Shown: piece by piece, positions 27,058 through 38,500 of the stretch
Numbering within the stretch: the first letter of the stretch is position 1
Layout: every line of letters starts with the position of its first letter
From: Syntrophomonas zehnderi OL-4
GTDB taxonomy: Bacteria > Bacillota > Syntrophomonadia > Syntrophomonadales > Syntrophomonadaceae
Direction: 5' to 3'
Length of the DNA stretch: 64,000 bases
NCBI RefSeq assembly: GCF_000983115.1
Contig: NZ_CGIH01000002.1
Span: 27,454 to 91,453, forward strand
Translations under genes and position numbers: made by a program
Notes under the pieces: model-generated
Seen by the model: the letters and a program-made list of their open reading frames with translations, nothing else
Database searches by the model: none
Told to the model about the DNA's origin: nothing

Positions 27058-27194
27058 AAAATGCCTTTATGATAATACCATGTTTTATGTAAAAGTAAAA
27101 GCAAAAAAACATCAGTTTTTAGAAAAAATAAAATAGGGGCAAAAAGTTATAATTTAATCTGAGTAATTAACTGTATTCAGAGTAAAAAAAGACG

Positions 27195-30100
27195 TTATTC
27201 AATAAATACGGTACTGCCGCTGACCCCGGGAACGGCCTGGGTAACGATTAGCCTTCGGGCGACCCTTTGTTTTAATTCTTCCACGTGACTGATAACCCCT
27301 ACGGTCAGTTTTTCTGAACGCAGGTTTTCCAAGGCATCAACTACGATTTCTAAGGTTTCTGCATCCAAGGTACCAAAACCTTCATCCAGGAAGAAAAACT
27401 CCAAGGAGGCCCGTCCCATCTGGATATGGGAAGATAATGCCAGGGCCAAGGCCAATGAGGTTAAAAAGGTTTCTCCGCCGGAGAGGGTATGGGTGGCCCT
27501 TCTTACTCCCCCATTGTAATCATCCCGCACAATAAAATTACCCTCGGCACTGAGTTCCAGGGCATAGCGTCCGCGGGTAATATCCTTGAGTTTAACCGAG
27601 GCTTCCCGGGAGATATAGTCAAGCTGGATGCGGGCAATATATTCTATAAATCTTTTGCCTTTAAATATATTTTCCAAATCCGTTATCAAACCATATTCAT
27701 GGTCAAGGTCATCCTTTTTTCGGTGCAGTTCCTGCCGGACAGACCATCTTTTTTCAGCTTCATTATAAGTTGCTTCTTGCAAAATGAGCCGGTTTTTTAA
27801 ATCCTCTCGCCTTCCCTGCAGTTCCTCTCGTCTTAACTGAAGTTTTTGCCAATCTTCTGTACTTATACTAAATCCGCTCAGTTTTTGTTCTATTCTTTGA
27901 ATATGGGCGACATTAAGTGCCAGATCAGCATTATATTCCTGTACTGATTGGCGCAGTTGATTAATTGCATATTCGTCTCTATAAAATTTGGACAATTCAA
28001 CCCGGTCAGCAAAACCATTTTGGCTTAAGGCCTGCTCAAATTCAATACGTTCCTGCTCTAGCACTTTGCGAAGCGACCTTAGGTCTCCTTTAAGGTTGGA
28101 ATGTTGCTGCTTAAGCTCGGTATACAGCTCTTTTTGATACTCAAAACTGCTGTTTATTTTCTGATAGTTATTTTCAATGTCGGTGATTATCTTCTCCTGG
28201 TCAGCCAATGCGGTCTTGGGATCTTCCTCACCGCATATGGTCTTAAGCTCAGCCTGCAGTTGTTTGAGAAGCTGATTTTTTTCCTGACCGCGAGTGGTAA
28301 TCTCAGTTCTGCTCAGATCCAATCTATTGACTTCTTCCTGCAAAGATAACCTTTCAGTTTCCAAGCGGCTAAGTTCGGTTTGCTGAACCTTTAGCTGGCT
28401 TTCCAGGTTTTCTGCCTGGCGGTCATTTTGCAGCACCTGGAGATATTCTTCCTCCGCCTGTTGTATGCCCAGTTCTGTGCAAAGCAAGTTAAGGCGTTCC
28501 TGACTGGTTTGTAATCTTAGCCGACTCTGTTCTTGCAGGGACTCTTGTTTTGCCAGATTTTCGCAATCTTTTTGTTGAGCGGTCTTAAGTGCAGCGACTT
28601 CTGTATTCCACCTGGATAGCTGGTCTTTTAATTCGTTTATTTGGTCATCCGTATTCTTTTGCTGATTTTCCCAGGAGTTTATGGCAGATTTCAATTCTCT
28701 AAAATAGTCAAGGTTTTTTTGAGCCTGTACCTGCAAATCAGCAAGTTGGCGACCGTCAATCCTTTCATCCAGGGCGGCGAGGGTTTGTTCCTGGTAGACA
28801 ACTTTAGCTGATAAATCCCGTAATTCAAGCTCAATCTGGCGAACCAGGGCCTGCTGTTCCGCCACTTGTTTATCTAAGAGCAGATGTTTTTGGGTAAGAG
28901 CCTCCATTTCACGTCCCTCATCGGCCTGAACAGGCGCCGGATGACTGGTTGAACCACAAACTGGACAAGCTTCACCGGGACATAGTTTTTTGGCCAGCAC
29001 CGCAGCCAAATTTTTTTCCCGATTCTGGCCAATTAGCTGTTGATATTCCTGGCGCAGTGTTTCTTGGCTTTTAAGCTCTCCCTGTTCTTGGCTAAACCGT
29101 TCACTTAAGGATGTTTTTTTTGCATATAGCTTGGCCAAGGATTCCTGAAGCGTCTTTTTTTCCTGTTGCCAGGCAGCTAATGTATCGATCTCTTGCTGCA
29201 ACTGGTTATTTTTCTGCTGCCAGTTGAGCAAATCTTCTTGACAACCTGGACAGTTTTCCTCCAGGTTCCGCTTTTTAACAAATAATTCATCCAAAACGGC
29301 TTTTTTTAGTTGGTGTTGTTCAGTCAGGGTTTTTATTTTTAGCTGACCAGCCCGCAAGCCTGTATTTAGCTGGTTGATATATTGCTGCAACTCTTCTTGC
29401 TTCCTTGACTCCTGCTGCAGTTGGCGTTCTTCTTCATAGGCATGATTTAATTTTTCCCTTATGTGGGGGGATATTTTTAGTTCTTCCAGCTTTTTGCGGC
29501 AGCCGTTGCTTAATTCCAATCGAGCGGTTATCTCGTTTTGTTTTTGTTCCAGGTCTTTTTTAAGTTCTGTTAACGTTTGGCTGAATGTCTGGTATTGCCT
29601 GCGCAGCTCATCATATTCATTTTGGATTTGCTTAATTTCTTCGGCTATTTTTATACCTCTTTTTAGCTGCAGGATTTTCTCCCGGCCGCGGGGTACTTCC
29701 AGATCTCTTTTTTGGCAGGCTTTTTCCCAGTCTTGGCGGGTGTTCATAAGCTGTTCATCAAGTTCAGTGACTTGCCTGTTTAAAACCAGCAGTTTTTTAT
29801 TCCGTTCTGCTGCTTCAAATTCCCTTTGTTCCAGGCGGTTTAGGAGAGGTTTTATTTGAGCGGCTTGCTCAGCCCGGTCAATTTGCGCCTGCCATTCATT
29901 TATTTTTTCCTTCTGCAAATTTAATTCATCAGCTTGTTGCCTATAGGTTTCTAATTCCTCCTGCCACTCCCAAATGAGTTTGTATTTCTGAAATTTAGCT
30001 TCCACATCCCGCCATAGATATTCAGTCAGCAGACAATCCGCTTTCAACCGTTCCAATTGGGATCTTTGTTCAGTCATGGTATCCTCGCTTACATCTGCAT

Positions 30101-30743
30101 AAGCGCTCAGCAGGCTTTCCATCTGCGCTACTTGTAGATATTGGCTATCTTTCAAACGCTTGATGCGCGCCGACATTTTTTCTCCGTATTCTTCGAGGGC
30201 AAAAATGCGTTCCAGCATTTGCCCCCGGTCGCCTCCCGTCATTTGCAGGAATTCGCTGAAACTTCCCTGCGGTAATACTACCGAACGGGTAAAATCCTCC
30301 GCATTTAAACCGATTAGTTCTTCTATTCCGGCATTGACCTCGCGTTGCCCTTCATATAAAACCTTGGGGTTATCGGGTTCACTTAAATCATAGAGGCTGG
30401 CTGCTTTGGTACTAACCCTTTCATGGCCAGTTTTGCTGTTGAAGGTACGTTTATAGGTTCTTTGCACTTGATAAATACTGTATTGCCCGCTTGCTCCCAA
30501 GCCAAATTTAAATATCACCTGCGCCGTATCGGTCTGTGTGTTGACAATGCCGTTAAGCTGTCCTCCAGCCCTAGGAATCTTACCATAAAGCGCCAAGGTG
30601 ATACCATCCAGGATGGTTGATTTTCCACTCCCGGTCGGCCCAAAAATACCGAATAATCCACCTTCACTCAGACGATTAAAATCTATATGCTGTTCTTCTA
30701 TAAAACTATTCAAGCCCTTGATCTTCAGTAGCAGCGGCTTCAT
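27195..30743 (-). CDS. sbcC: Exonuclease SbcCD ATPase subunit
   Basis: SMC/Rad50-like ATPase of about 1182 residues. The N-lobe has Walker A GPTGSGKST; two long coiled coils flank a zinc hook (CPGEACPVCGSTSHP, with CPVC as the hook); the C-lobe has the signature LSGGETFLTSLALALAL and Walker B FFFLDEGFGTLD. With SbcD it opens and processes hairpins and blocked DNA ends. I choose the ATG at 30743 (MKPLLLKIKGL) because AAGGGGGG lies 9 nt before it. It overlaps sbcD by 38 nt. Confidence 0.96.
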   Translation of the reverse strand: MKPLLLKIKGLNSFIEEQHIDFNRLSEGGLFGIFGPTGSGKSTILDGITLALYGKIPRAGGQLNGIVNTQTDTAQVIFKFGLGASGQYSIYQVQRTYKRTFNSKTGHERVSTKAASLYDLSEPDNPKVLYEGQREVNAGIEELIGLNAEDFTRSVVLPQGSFSEFLQMTGGDRGQMLERIFALEEYGEKMSARIKRLKDSQYLQVAQMESLLSAYADVSEDTMTEQRSQLERLKADCLLTEYLWRDVEAKFQKYKLIWEWQEELETYRQQADELNLQKEKINEWQAQIDRAEQAAQIKPLLNRLEQREFEAAERNKKLLVLNRQVTELDEQLMNTRQDWEKACQKRDLEVPRGREKILQLKRGIKIAEEIKQIQNEYDELRRQYQTFSQTLTELKKDLEQKQNEITARLELSNGCRKKLEELKISPHIREKLNHAYEEERQLQQESRKQEELQQYINQLNTGLRAGQLKIKTLTEQHQLKKAVLDELFVKKRNLEENCPGCQEDLLNWQQKNNQLQQEIDTLAAWQQEKKTLQESLAKLYAKKTSLSERFSQEQGELKSQETLRQEYQQLIGQNREKNLAAVLAKKLCPGEACPVCGSTSHPAPVQADEGREMEALTQKHLLLDKQVAEQQALVRQIELELRDLSAKVVYQEQTLAALDERIDGRQLADLQVQAQKNLDYFRELKSAINSWENQQKNTDDQINELKDQLSRWNTEVAALKTAQQKDCENLAKQESLQEQSRLRLQTSQERLNLLCTELGIQQAEEEYLQVLQNDRQAENLESQLKVQQTELSRLETERLSLQEEVNRLDLSRTEITTRGQEKNQLLKQLQAELKTICGEEDPKTALADQEKIITDIENNYQKINSSFEYQKELYTELKQQHSNLKGDLRSLRKVLEQERIEFEQALSQNGFADRVELSKFYRDEYAINQLRQSVQEYNADLALNVAHIQRIEQKLSGFSISTEDWQKLQLRREELQGRREDLKNRLILQEATYNEAEKRWSVRQELHRKKDDLDHEYGLITDLENIFKGKRFIEYIARIQLDYISREASVKLKDITRGRYALELSAEGNFIVRDDYNGGVRRATHTLSGGETFLTSLALALALSSHIQMGRASLEFFFLDEGFGTLDAETLEIVVDALENLRSEKLTVGVISHVEELKQRVARRLIVTQAVPGVSGSTVFIE

Positions 30744-31950
30744 CCTGCTCATCCCCCCCTTCCATAACATAAAGAAACAGTTTTGTCAGCTCAGCTGGGG
30801 GGGCGGCTCCTTGTTTTTGGAATCTATAAAAACTTTTGAACAACTCTTCCAGGTTAAGTTCTCTAAAATCACTTGGGTTGTGAGCCAGACATTCATCCCG
30901 GCTGTTTAGAATCGGGCGTATCTGTACGATATCCTGACGCAGGCTCTTCATTTCTTTTATTTCTGCCTGGGTTAAGACCCGCTCCGTATAAATATCTATA
31001 TAGACCCAACTGCTGGCGGCTTGCTCTTGTCGGCATTTTTCAATGGCCATCTCGATACTGTTACATTCCCAGACCTCAATAGGTTTATAATTGTGCAGCC
31101 ATATCTCCTCGACTTGAGCCGGTTGTTCCGGTACTGCTTCAACCAGAAACACGGCCTTGCTGTAGCCCACTTCACTCCGGCTGTACTGCAGCGGGGAACC
31201 GCTGTAGTAAGCAGGGACACCAGCCCCGCTTACCTTTTGGGGTCGATGCAGGTGTCCCAGGGCAACATACTGGGCTCTGGGCAGCATGGCAGCATCGACT
31301 GCCAAGCCTCCTCCCAACTGGATGCGGCGTTCAGAATCACTTTCCAGACCGCCATTGACATAGAGGTGAGAGACGGCCAGATTAATCGAATCAGCCTCAT
31401 ATTGCTGCGATAAATGCGCAAATATTTCCCCAATCCGGTCAGAATATGCCTTCTGGGACAGGTTTTCATCATCCTGCCCCGAAAGTATTTCATTGAGGCG
31501 CTTTTCACTGGGATAAGGGAGACTCAGGATAACCACCTTTTCATTTCGTATGGCTAACTTCAGATATCCCGATCCGGCTTCATAAACCTCAAAACCGTTA
31601 TATTTTCCGCATTGCGCCACTGTTTTAGGCATCCCCAGCAGGATCACGCCGTGCTCCCTGGCCAGAGGCGCTGCTGCCATCAGACGCTCGGGATTATCGT
31701 GATTGCCTGCTATAACAACTATAGCCCGTCCTTGTTTAGCCAAGCTTTTAAGGGTTTGATAAAACAGACTCTCGGCTGCTGCCGAAGGATTGGGGCTGTC
31801 AAAAACATCACCCGCTATAAGGATTATATCTACAGACCGGCGCTCAGAAATTTCAAGCAGTTCTTCCAGGAATTGTTCCTGTTCCTGCAAACGGCTGCAA
31901 CCCTCCAGGGTTTTGCCCAGGTGCCAATCAGACGTATGTAAGATTCTCAT
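30706..31950 (-). CDS. sbcD: Exonuclease SbcCD nuclease subunit
   Basis: Mre11-like metallophosphoesterase nuclease of 414 residues. The metal-binding motifs are present in order: DWHLG (with TSDWH), GDVFD, GNHDNPERL and later GHLH. The N-terminal phosphoesterase domain is followed by the capping domain and the SbcC-binding tail. Its ATG overlaps the addA stop by 4 nt (ATGA). The tail is hydrophilic and acidic. Confidence 0.96.
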   Translation of the reverse strand: MRILHTSDWHLGKTLEGCSRLQEQEQFLEELLEISERRSVDIILIAGDVFDSPNPSAAAESLFYQTLKSLAKQGRAIVVIAGNHDNPERLMAAAPLAREHGVILLGMPKTVAQCGKYNGFEVYEAGSGYLKLAIRNEKVVILSLPYPSEKRLNEILSGQDDENLSQKAYSDRIGEIFAHLSQQYEADSINLAVSHLYVNGGLESDSERRIQLGGGLAVDAAMLPRAQYVALGHLHRPQKVSGAGVPAYYSGSPLQYSRSEVGYSKAVFLVEAVPEQPAQVEEIWLHNYKPIEVWECNSIEMAIEKCRQEQAASSWVYIDIYTERVLTQAEIKEMKSLRQDIVQIRPILNSRDECLAHNPSDFRELNLEELFKSFYRFQKQGAAPPAELTKLFLYVMEGGDEQDEAAATEDQGLE

Positions 31951-34900
31951 ATTTTCACTATTTCCTCCGTATGAAACAGGTATAGATAGCTCTCTTTGAC
32001 ATTTTGATTAAGGATTTTTTCCAGTGCAGTTTGATACAGCTGTACCTGAACACTGTATTCCTGAATGAGTTCTGCCCGGTTTTGGGCACTGATATAATCA
32101 GTCTTGTAATCAACCAAAACCAGATCATCACCTTCTCTAAAATACAGGTCAATAACGCCCTGGATGAGCAGTTCTTCTTTTAAATCTTCTATTTCCGGCA
32201 GAAGTTCATGGGCTTTATATACCAGATTAAAGGGGACTTCCCGAAATACTTGGGAGGCATTTAAGAGGCGCTGCCCCAATTTGGATCGGAAAAAACGCAG
32301 GATTTTGCCGATCTGGATCGAATTAATCTCTTCCTCATCCAGCAATTCATTTTGCAGCATCTCCTGCAGCTGTTCTTCAATTTCATCACGGCTGGAAACC
32401 TTGGTTAAATCCAGATGCTGCATCACAAAATGCATGGCAGTTCCCCGCTCTGCACCGGTCAGCCCTGATTTTTTCATGTTATCACCAGTATCGTTCATAA
32501 ACTCCGGGGGATTTATATATGCAGGCGGTTCGTATAAATCGGCCTCCAAATTTCCGGTCTGCAGTTTTTTCACAGAGCTGACCGATAGCTTGGACGGTAT
32601 TTTAACGGCGTCCTGATATGGATAATGCCAGGCAAGCCTGGTATCAATTACTTCTTTAAAGGCAGAAGTTTCCTGGCGATTAAAAAACTGCATCCGGTTT
32701 AACATATTTATTTGATGATCTTTTAAAATTTCGACCTGTCTGTTAAGCAGAGCTGGGCTAAGTATTTCCACACGCCAGCAGGATTCATCTGGATTAATCT
32801 CGTAGCTGTCCGTTTCCAAGTTGATTAAATCGCGCAGGATTTCCCCATCTGGATGACGCATCACTACCGGGCCAATCCAATCCATGAAATTGCGTGCCTT
32901 GCTCAGATTAAAAGGCTCCAGGGCTTGATTCCACTTGACGGCCTGCCGGGGTATGTCCTTAAGGGAAGCTAACATAATAAGCTTGTTGACAGGTCGGGTA
33001 CAGGCCACATACAGAATTCTCATTTCTTCAGACAGATTTTCCATCTTAATACGGCTTTTCATAGCCAGGCGCGGCAGTGTATCTCTGCTGATCCGGGCGG
33101 TAGGATCTATGTATCGTGGACCAATACCCAGGGTTTTGTGAAATAAGACCGGGGCGCTCGTATCACTGAAGTTAAACTGTTTTCCCATACCGGCCAAGAT
33201 GACGATTGGAAATTCCAGCCCTTTACTTTTATGTATACTCATAATGCGCACCACATTATCATTTTCACCGAGTATGCGTGCCATGTCCATATCACCGCTG
33301 CTGGATTTAAGTTTGTCGACAAACCTGATGAAATTATACAGACCTTTTAAAGACGTTTCCTGAAACTGCCGGGCGCGATCAAACAGGATGCGCAGGTTGG
33401 CTTGACGCTGCAGGCCACCCGGCATGGCTCCGACATAATGGTAGTATCCGGTTTTAAACATTATTTCCCAGATCAGTTCCTCTATGGGCATATAGCGGGA
33501 TTTATCCTTCCATAAATCCAGTTGATTCATAAACTGCCGGAGTTTGGACTGTAATTCATCATCATGGGTAGCCATATATTCTGCGGTTGCTTCATAAAAA
33601 GCAGGTGCTTGGCTATTTAAGCGGATAGCCAGCAAATCCTCGGCATTAAACCGTCCCAGGGGCGAGCGCATAACACTGAGCAACGGAATATCCTGTCTTT
33701 TATTATCAACTAGGCGCAGGAGGTTTAAAAAAATCTCTACTTCCAAGGCCTCAAAATATCCCCTGTTTACATCGGCATACACAGGTATGCCCTGTCGGGA
33801 TAGGATCTCCAGATAAACAGCGGAGCGATCAATAGTAGAACGCATGAGTATGACAATATCTCTATAATCAACTGGACGTACAGCCGCTAGTCGGGGATCA
33901 TAGATGGGCTGCCCCAGAAGTTCTTTTATTCGGCGAGCGGCGAAACTTGCCTCCACTTCGATATCGTTTATATCGTCTGCGTCTTCGTCAAACTCCAGCA
34001 GATCCGGATCTTTTTCTATCAGGAGGACTTCTATACTGGCATCCTCAGATTCTTGCATGGAAGCCCCATAATTCAGGCAGGCTCGCTCATCATATTCTAT
34101 CTCACCCAGTTCCGGGGACATAATCTGACCGAAAATATAGTTTACCCCATGAATAATCTCGGCCCGGCTGCGAAAGTTCATACCCAGGTCTATGCGCCGG
34201 TTCAAATCGGTTTCTTCTGATCCAAAATTTTCATATTTGGCTATAAACAAAGTAGGATCCGCCAGACGAAAACGATATATGCTTTGCTTGACATCCCCGA
34301 CCATAAAGAGGTTGTCATCTCTTTTTATATAATTCAGCAGGGCTTCCTGAACCAGGTTACTGTCCTGGTACTCATCCACAAAGATATAAACATATTTGGA
34401 ACGGTAAGCTTCTGCCACTTCTGGATAGGACAGTATGTGCAGGGCAAAGTGTTCCAAGTCATTAAAATCCAGCATACCCTTGTCGGCTTTTTTTTCCTGG
34501 TAACGTTGCCCAAATCTATCCACCAGATCGACCAATGCTTGCATATAAGGGTGGAGTTCCACTAGATCTGAGGCATAATCGTCCAAGTTTCTGCCTAAGG
34601 AGCTGGTTTGGATGGATTGGATAATTTTCTTCCCCTCATCGCGCAGTGCCTTTACCTGATTCTGTAATTGAGGGTCACAATCCTTGGCTGCCCGCCCTAA
34701 TCGCTGATGACTGGCTGTTTGCAATCTATCATAAAGGCAAGCAAAACCCTTTTGACGGCAGTTTTCCAAATCTTCAGTCAAAAGCAGATCAGCCTCAATA
34801 GCTGCCCGGTATCCATCCAATCCGTTGTCCTGGTTAATAAGAAGGAGAGCCTGGGCAAACAGCTCCCTGGCCCCGGCCAGTTGCATCCGTATATCCCGAT

Positions 34901-35543
34901 TCAGATACTCAAACCAGTTACTGGCCTCCAGTTTATTTCCGTCCAGGTTAAATGCTTCGACTTGGGCAATCAACCATTCCCTGGAATCCGGCTGACTCTG
35001 AATAAAATCATGGGTTCTCAAAATAAGGTTCTCCACCGGAGTATCATATTTGGAGACGGCAAAACGTTCCGCCAACCCCAAAAAGGCTTCATTTTCCTCG
35101 GCATAGGCTTCTTCCATGATTTCCTCAACGGCCTCCAGACGCAACAATTCACATTCGGCCGTATCGCCGATACGGAATTTTGGGTCTATGTCCAGAAGGT
35201 GAAAATGTTCCCGCACCAACTCGGTACAGAAAGCATGCAGGGTGCTGATGGAAGCACGATTGAGCAACTGCATCTGCCTTCTTAGAAAGGAAGTATCATC
35301 ATTATGCTGCTCATTTAATTGAGCTGCAATCGCCGCGCTAATTCTATCCCGCATTTCTCCGGCCGCCGCATTGGTAAACGTAACGATCAGCAGTCGATCA
35401 ATGTCGACCTTGTCAGAAATTATGATTTGAATAATTCTTTCCACTAAAACCGCAGTTTTCCCCGACCCGGCGGCAGCAGCTACCAGGAGATTGCTGTTGC
35501 GTGCCTGAATGGCTTGACTCTGCTCTTTAGTCCAACGATTCAT
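31947..35543 (-). CDS. addA: ATP-dependent helicase/nuclease AddA
   Basis: UvrD-like helicase with a C-terminal RecB-type nuclease domain, 1198 residues. Walker A AAAAGSGKTAVLVERI is near residue 20; motif II is FVDEYQDSN; a later helicase motif is IMSIHKSKGLEFPIVILAGM. The nuclease motif LVDYKTDYI is near residue 1140. With AddB it resects double-strand breaks and loads RecA in Firmicutes. The start overlaps the end of addB by 17 nt. The length is typical of the family. Confidence 0.96.
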   Translation of the reverse strand: MNRWTKEQSQAIQARNSNLLVAAAAGSGKTAVLVERIIQIIISDKVDIDRLLIVTFTNAAAGEMRDRISAAIAAQLNEQHNDDTSFLRRQMQLLNRASISTLHAFCTELVREHFHLLDIDPKFRIGDTAECELLRLEAVEEIMEEAYAEENEAFLGLAERFAVSKYDTPVENLILRTHDFIQSQPDSREWLIAQVEAFNLDGNKLEASNWFEYLNRDIRMQLAGARELFAQALLLINQDNGLDGYRAAIEADLLLTEDLENCRQKGFACLYDRLQTASHQRLGRAAKDCDPQLQNQVKALRDEGKKIIQSIQTSSLGRNLDDYASDLVELHPYMQALVDLVDRFGQRYQEKKADKGMLDFNDLEHFALHILSYPEVAEAYRSKYVYIFVDEYQDSNLVQEALLNYIKRDDNLFMVGDVKQSIYRFRLADPTLFIAKYENFGSEETDLNRRIDLGMNFRSRAEIIHGVNYIFGQIMSPELGEIEYDERACLNYGASMQESEDASIEVLLIEKDPDLLEFDEDADDINDIEVEASFAARRIKELLGQPIYDPRLAAVRPVDYRDIVILMRSTIDRSAVYLEILSRQGIPVYADVNRGYFEALEVEIFLNLLRLVDNKRQDIPLLSVMRSPLGRFNAEDLLAIRLNSQAPAFYEATAEYMATHDDELQSKLRQFMNQLDLWKDKSRYMPIEELIWEIMFKTGYYHYVGAMPGGLQRQANLRILFDRARQFQETSLKGLYNFIRFVDKLKSSSGDMDMARILGENDNVVRIMSIHKSKGLEFPIVILAGMGKQFNFSDTSAPVLFHKTLGIGPRYIDPTARISRDTLPRLAMKSRIKMENLSEEMRILYVACTRPVNKLIMLASLKDIPRQAVKWNQALEPFNLSKARNFMDWIGPVVMRHPDGEILRDLINLETDSYEINPDESCWRVEILSPALLNRQVEILKDHQINMLNRMQFFNRQETSAFKEVIDTRLAWHYPYQDAVKIPSKLSVSSVKKLQTGNLEADLYEPPAYINPPEFMNDTGDNMKKSGLTGAERGTAMHFVMQHLDLTKVSSRDEIEEQLQEMLQNELLDEEEINSIQIGKILRFFRSKLGQRLLNASQVFREVPFNLVYKAHELLPEIEDLKEELLIQGVIDLYFREGDDLVLVDYKTDYISAQNRAELIQEYSVQVQLYQTALEKILNQNVKESYLYLFHTEEIVKI

Positions 35544-38500
35544 CAGCTTTCCTCCCTCGATGCTCGCGTATTTTAGTCATTACTTCAGTATCCTGCAAAC
35601 CGGCCATGTTTTTAAATTGATTACCGGCAAACAGCTTGTCAAATTGACATACAGCATGGTAAATACAGTTGTCACAAGCCTTCCACTTATCCTTTTTAGC
35701 TGGCTCAATGGCGATCTTGCCCCTTAGCATTTCATCCCCTAGTTCCTTGAGCAGATCATTTATGTAATCTATCAGCAGTTCAAATTCCTGTTCTTCCAGA
35801 ACGGAAGAGTTGGCGGTAAACTCATCGTTTTGTTTGATCCCCAGGGGCAGAAATTCAGAGTTGCCCTGCAGGGCGTTGTCCATAGAACGCACGATGGATA
35901 TATCTTTTAAAGCCAAACCTTTCATCTTCAAAGCTTTGCGGATTTTTTCCTCAATATTGCTAAGATCATTGTCGGTAACAGATATTAACGGATCATCAAT
36001 TTTGAAATAAAACAGACCTGCCGGTCTACGGGGCTTGAGGTCGCTGTCAGTCTGTTTCATCACCGCGAGCAGATATACAATCAGTTGCAGATTAAGACCG
36101 AAATACAGATCAGACAGGCTGAATTGTTTTTCCCCGCTTTTATAATCAATGATCTTTATATAATCGATTTCCTCTCCTTTTAAAACATCTATCCGATCTA
36201 TCCGGCCTTCCAGGTAAATATGCTGGCCATCGCTCAGTACAATCTTAAGGGGCGGCAGAATATTGCCAAAACCAAAACCGGCTTCATAGAGTAAAGGCTC
36301 AAAATCCCCATTTTTAATATGTTCTGTGAGAGTCCATACGGCTCGATGGCTAATTCTTTTCAGCCTTTTGGCCAAGTAACGATATCTGAAACTGCTCGTT
36401 AATATCCCGTTATTATGTTGCGGCAGCTTCTGTTCCAAAACCTTTTCCATAACTGCTTCGCAATCATCCTGATTTAGATCCCGCCAATTTAAACCTTGTT
36501 CGTTCAAAGCGGCGGCAAAACCATACATCCCCTCATGGAGCACTACTCCGATATCGGGGGCGCCAACGGCAAAGGTTTTTCTCTCCTGGGGTCTTAGCCC
36601 ATAACGAATAAAATGGGCAAAGGGACATGCCGCAAACTGCTCCAGGCGGGATACGCTGGCACGAAAGGGACTTTTATATAGATTTACTGCGGTGCGGGAA
36701 TCTAAATCAGCACACTGATTCTGGTAAAACAGAGCCTCTAGGACTGCCTGACGGCGTTCATCCCAGGATTGGTTGTGAAAATACCATCCATAGACATCCC
36801 ACCACAGATCTTCAATTTCTTCCCCGTCCAAATACAGGCGCAGGTTTTCGACAAGATATTTAAAACTGCTGTCAGCTGTAGCAATGTGTTCCATTTCAAG
36901 CTCCAAACTCTTGATAAGATCGCTTTGTATTTGGAGAGTGGGGAATATGCTGTGCAGACGGTTAATTAGCATCGAAGGCCGCATCGCTTTGCCTTCCTGG
37001 TCAGCGATCGCATAAGTAAGGTATAAATAATTTTGAGGTTTGCTAAAGGCCTCATATATAGCCAGACTTTCCTCCTCGGCTATCATTTCCTTATTTATAC
37101 CCCAATCCAATCCATGGTTTTTAAAAAAATCTTTATCTTCCTCTGTAAAAATTCCGGCAGCGCTTTTTCCGGCTGGAATTATTCCGTCATTAACCCCCAT
37201 TACGAAAAGTGCTTTGAGGTTACGGTTTTTGGAGCGTTTCAGATCACCGATCATTACCTGGTCTACAGTAGTAGGTATAATACCGACATCAAAGGCCTGG
37301 TAGCCGGTGGCCAGTAATCCGGCATACTCTTTTAGATTTAGTTCATTTTCACCCAGAATTTCAACCAGCTGATCAAACGTTTCCATGACGATTTTTAATA
37401 CCTGGGCATTTTCATGAGCATACTCGTACAAACCCTGATTGCGAAGCTCCTCTATCCAGTTTAACAGTTTGTTTTCTATGTCCAGTACCTGCAGGTACTT
37501 ATACATTGCCCGGCTGATATCCCGACCAGTTTTTTTCCCCGCTGTCTCATGGGCCAGTTTTTGTAAAGGTGCAAACAACCGTTCCCGGTACTGGTTCAAC
37601 ATTTCCAGAGCCGGTGTCCCCAGCTCATTTTGACCGCGGGTGAAGTTTTCCTGGCACAACCTGCCTTGTATCCCATAGGCCAGCATATAGTTTTCCATTT
37701 CCTCGCATTCTTCTGGATTCAAATCGGTAAAACCGGTTTTTAACAACAGGAATATATCTTCCTGACGATAGCCGCGGTTAATAACCCCCAGCGAAGCAAG
37801 AATCAGTTTAATAATAGGGTTGTTATCCAGCGGACGTTTCTCGTCCATAAAATAAGGTATTCTATATTCATAGAAAACCCTTCTGACGACCGAGCCGTAA
37901 CTATCCAAATCATTGCATAGAACTGCCATATCTCGCCAACGATAGTCCTGTTCCCTGGCTAGTTCAACGATAAGAGAGGCGATGTGTTCTACTTCGCTGT
38001 AAATATTTTTGGCCGCAAAAACCTTTATGTTATTAACCGGATCTTCATAAGTATCCCAAGGGAAGGCGTAGAGCTCCCGGGTGAGATGGCGGAGTGGAAC
38101 GGATAGCTTGTCACCCTGAGTCGTAACGGTTTCTTCCGGCAGGCCGTTGCCAACGGCAATTTCATGAATCTGCTCATAGCAGCGCCGGTAAGGCTTGAAC
38201 AGCTCCTGATCCCGGCCGGACTTAGGGTCTATAGTCAGACAAAAAGTCGTATCCCGGGCCAGAGTCATTATTTTTTCCAGAATTCTGCGGTTTTGCGGGG
38301 TGAAGCCTGTAAAACCATCCAACCATACCCGGGCACCCTTAATGAAAGATGATTTTTCCATTTTATCTATCAAAAGATTAAATTGATCTTCCAGGTCTAG
38401 GTAATGCCCTTCCATATAGTTAATGAATGCTTCATATATGAGGGTCACATCCTGTAGTTTTTGTCGCTGAGGTCCGGCTTCCATTTCCAGTTGGCTGGAT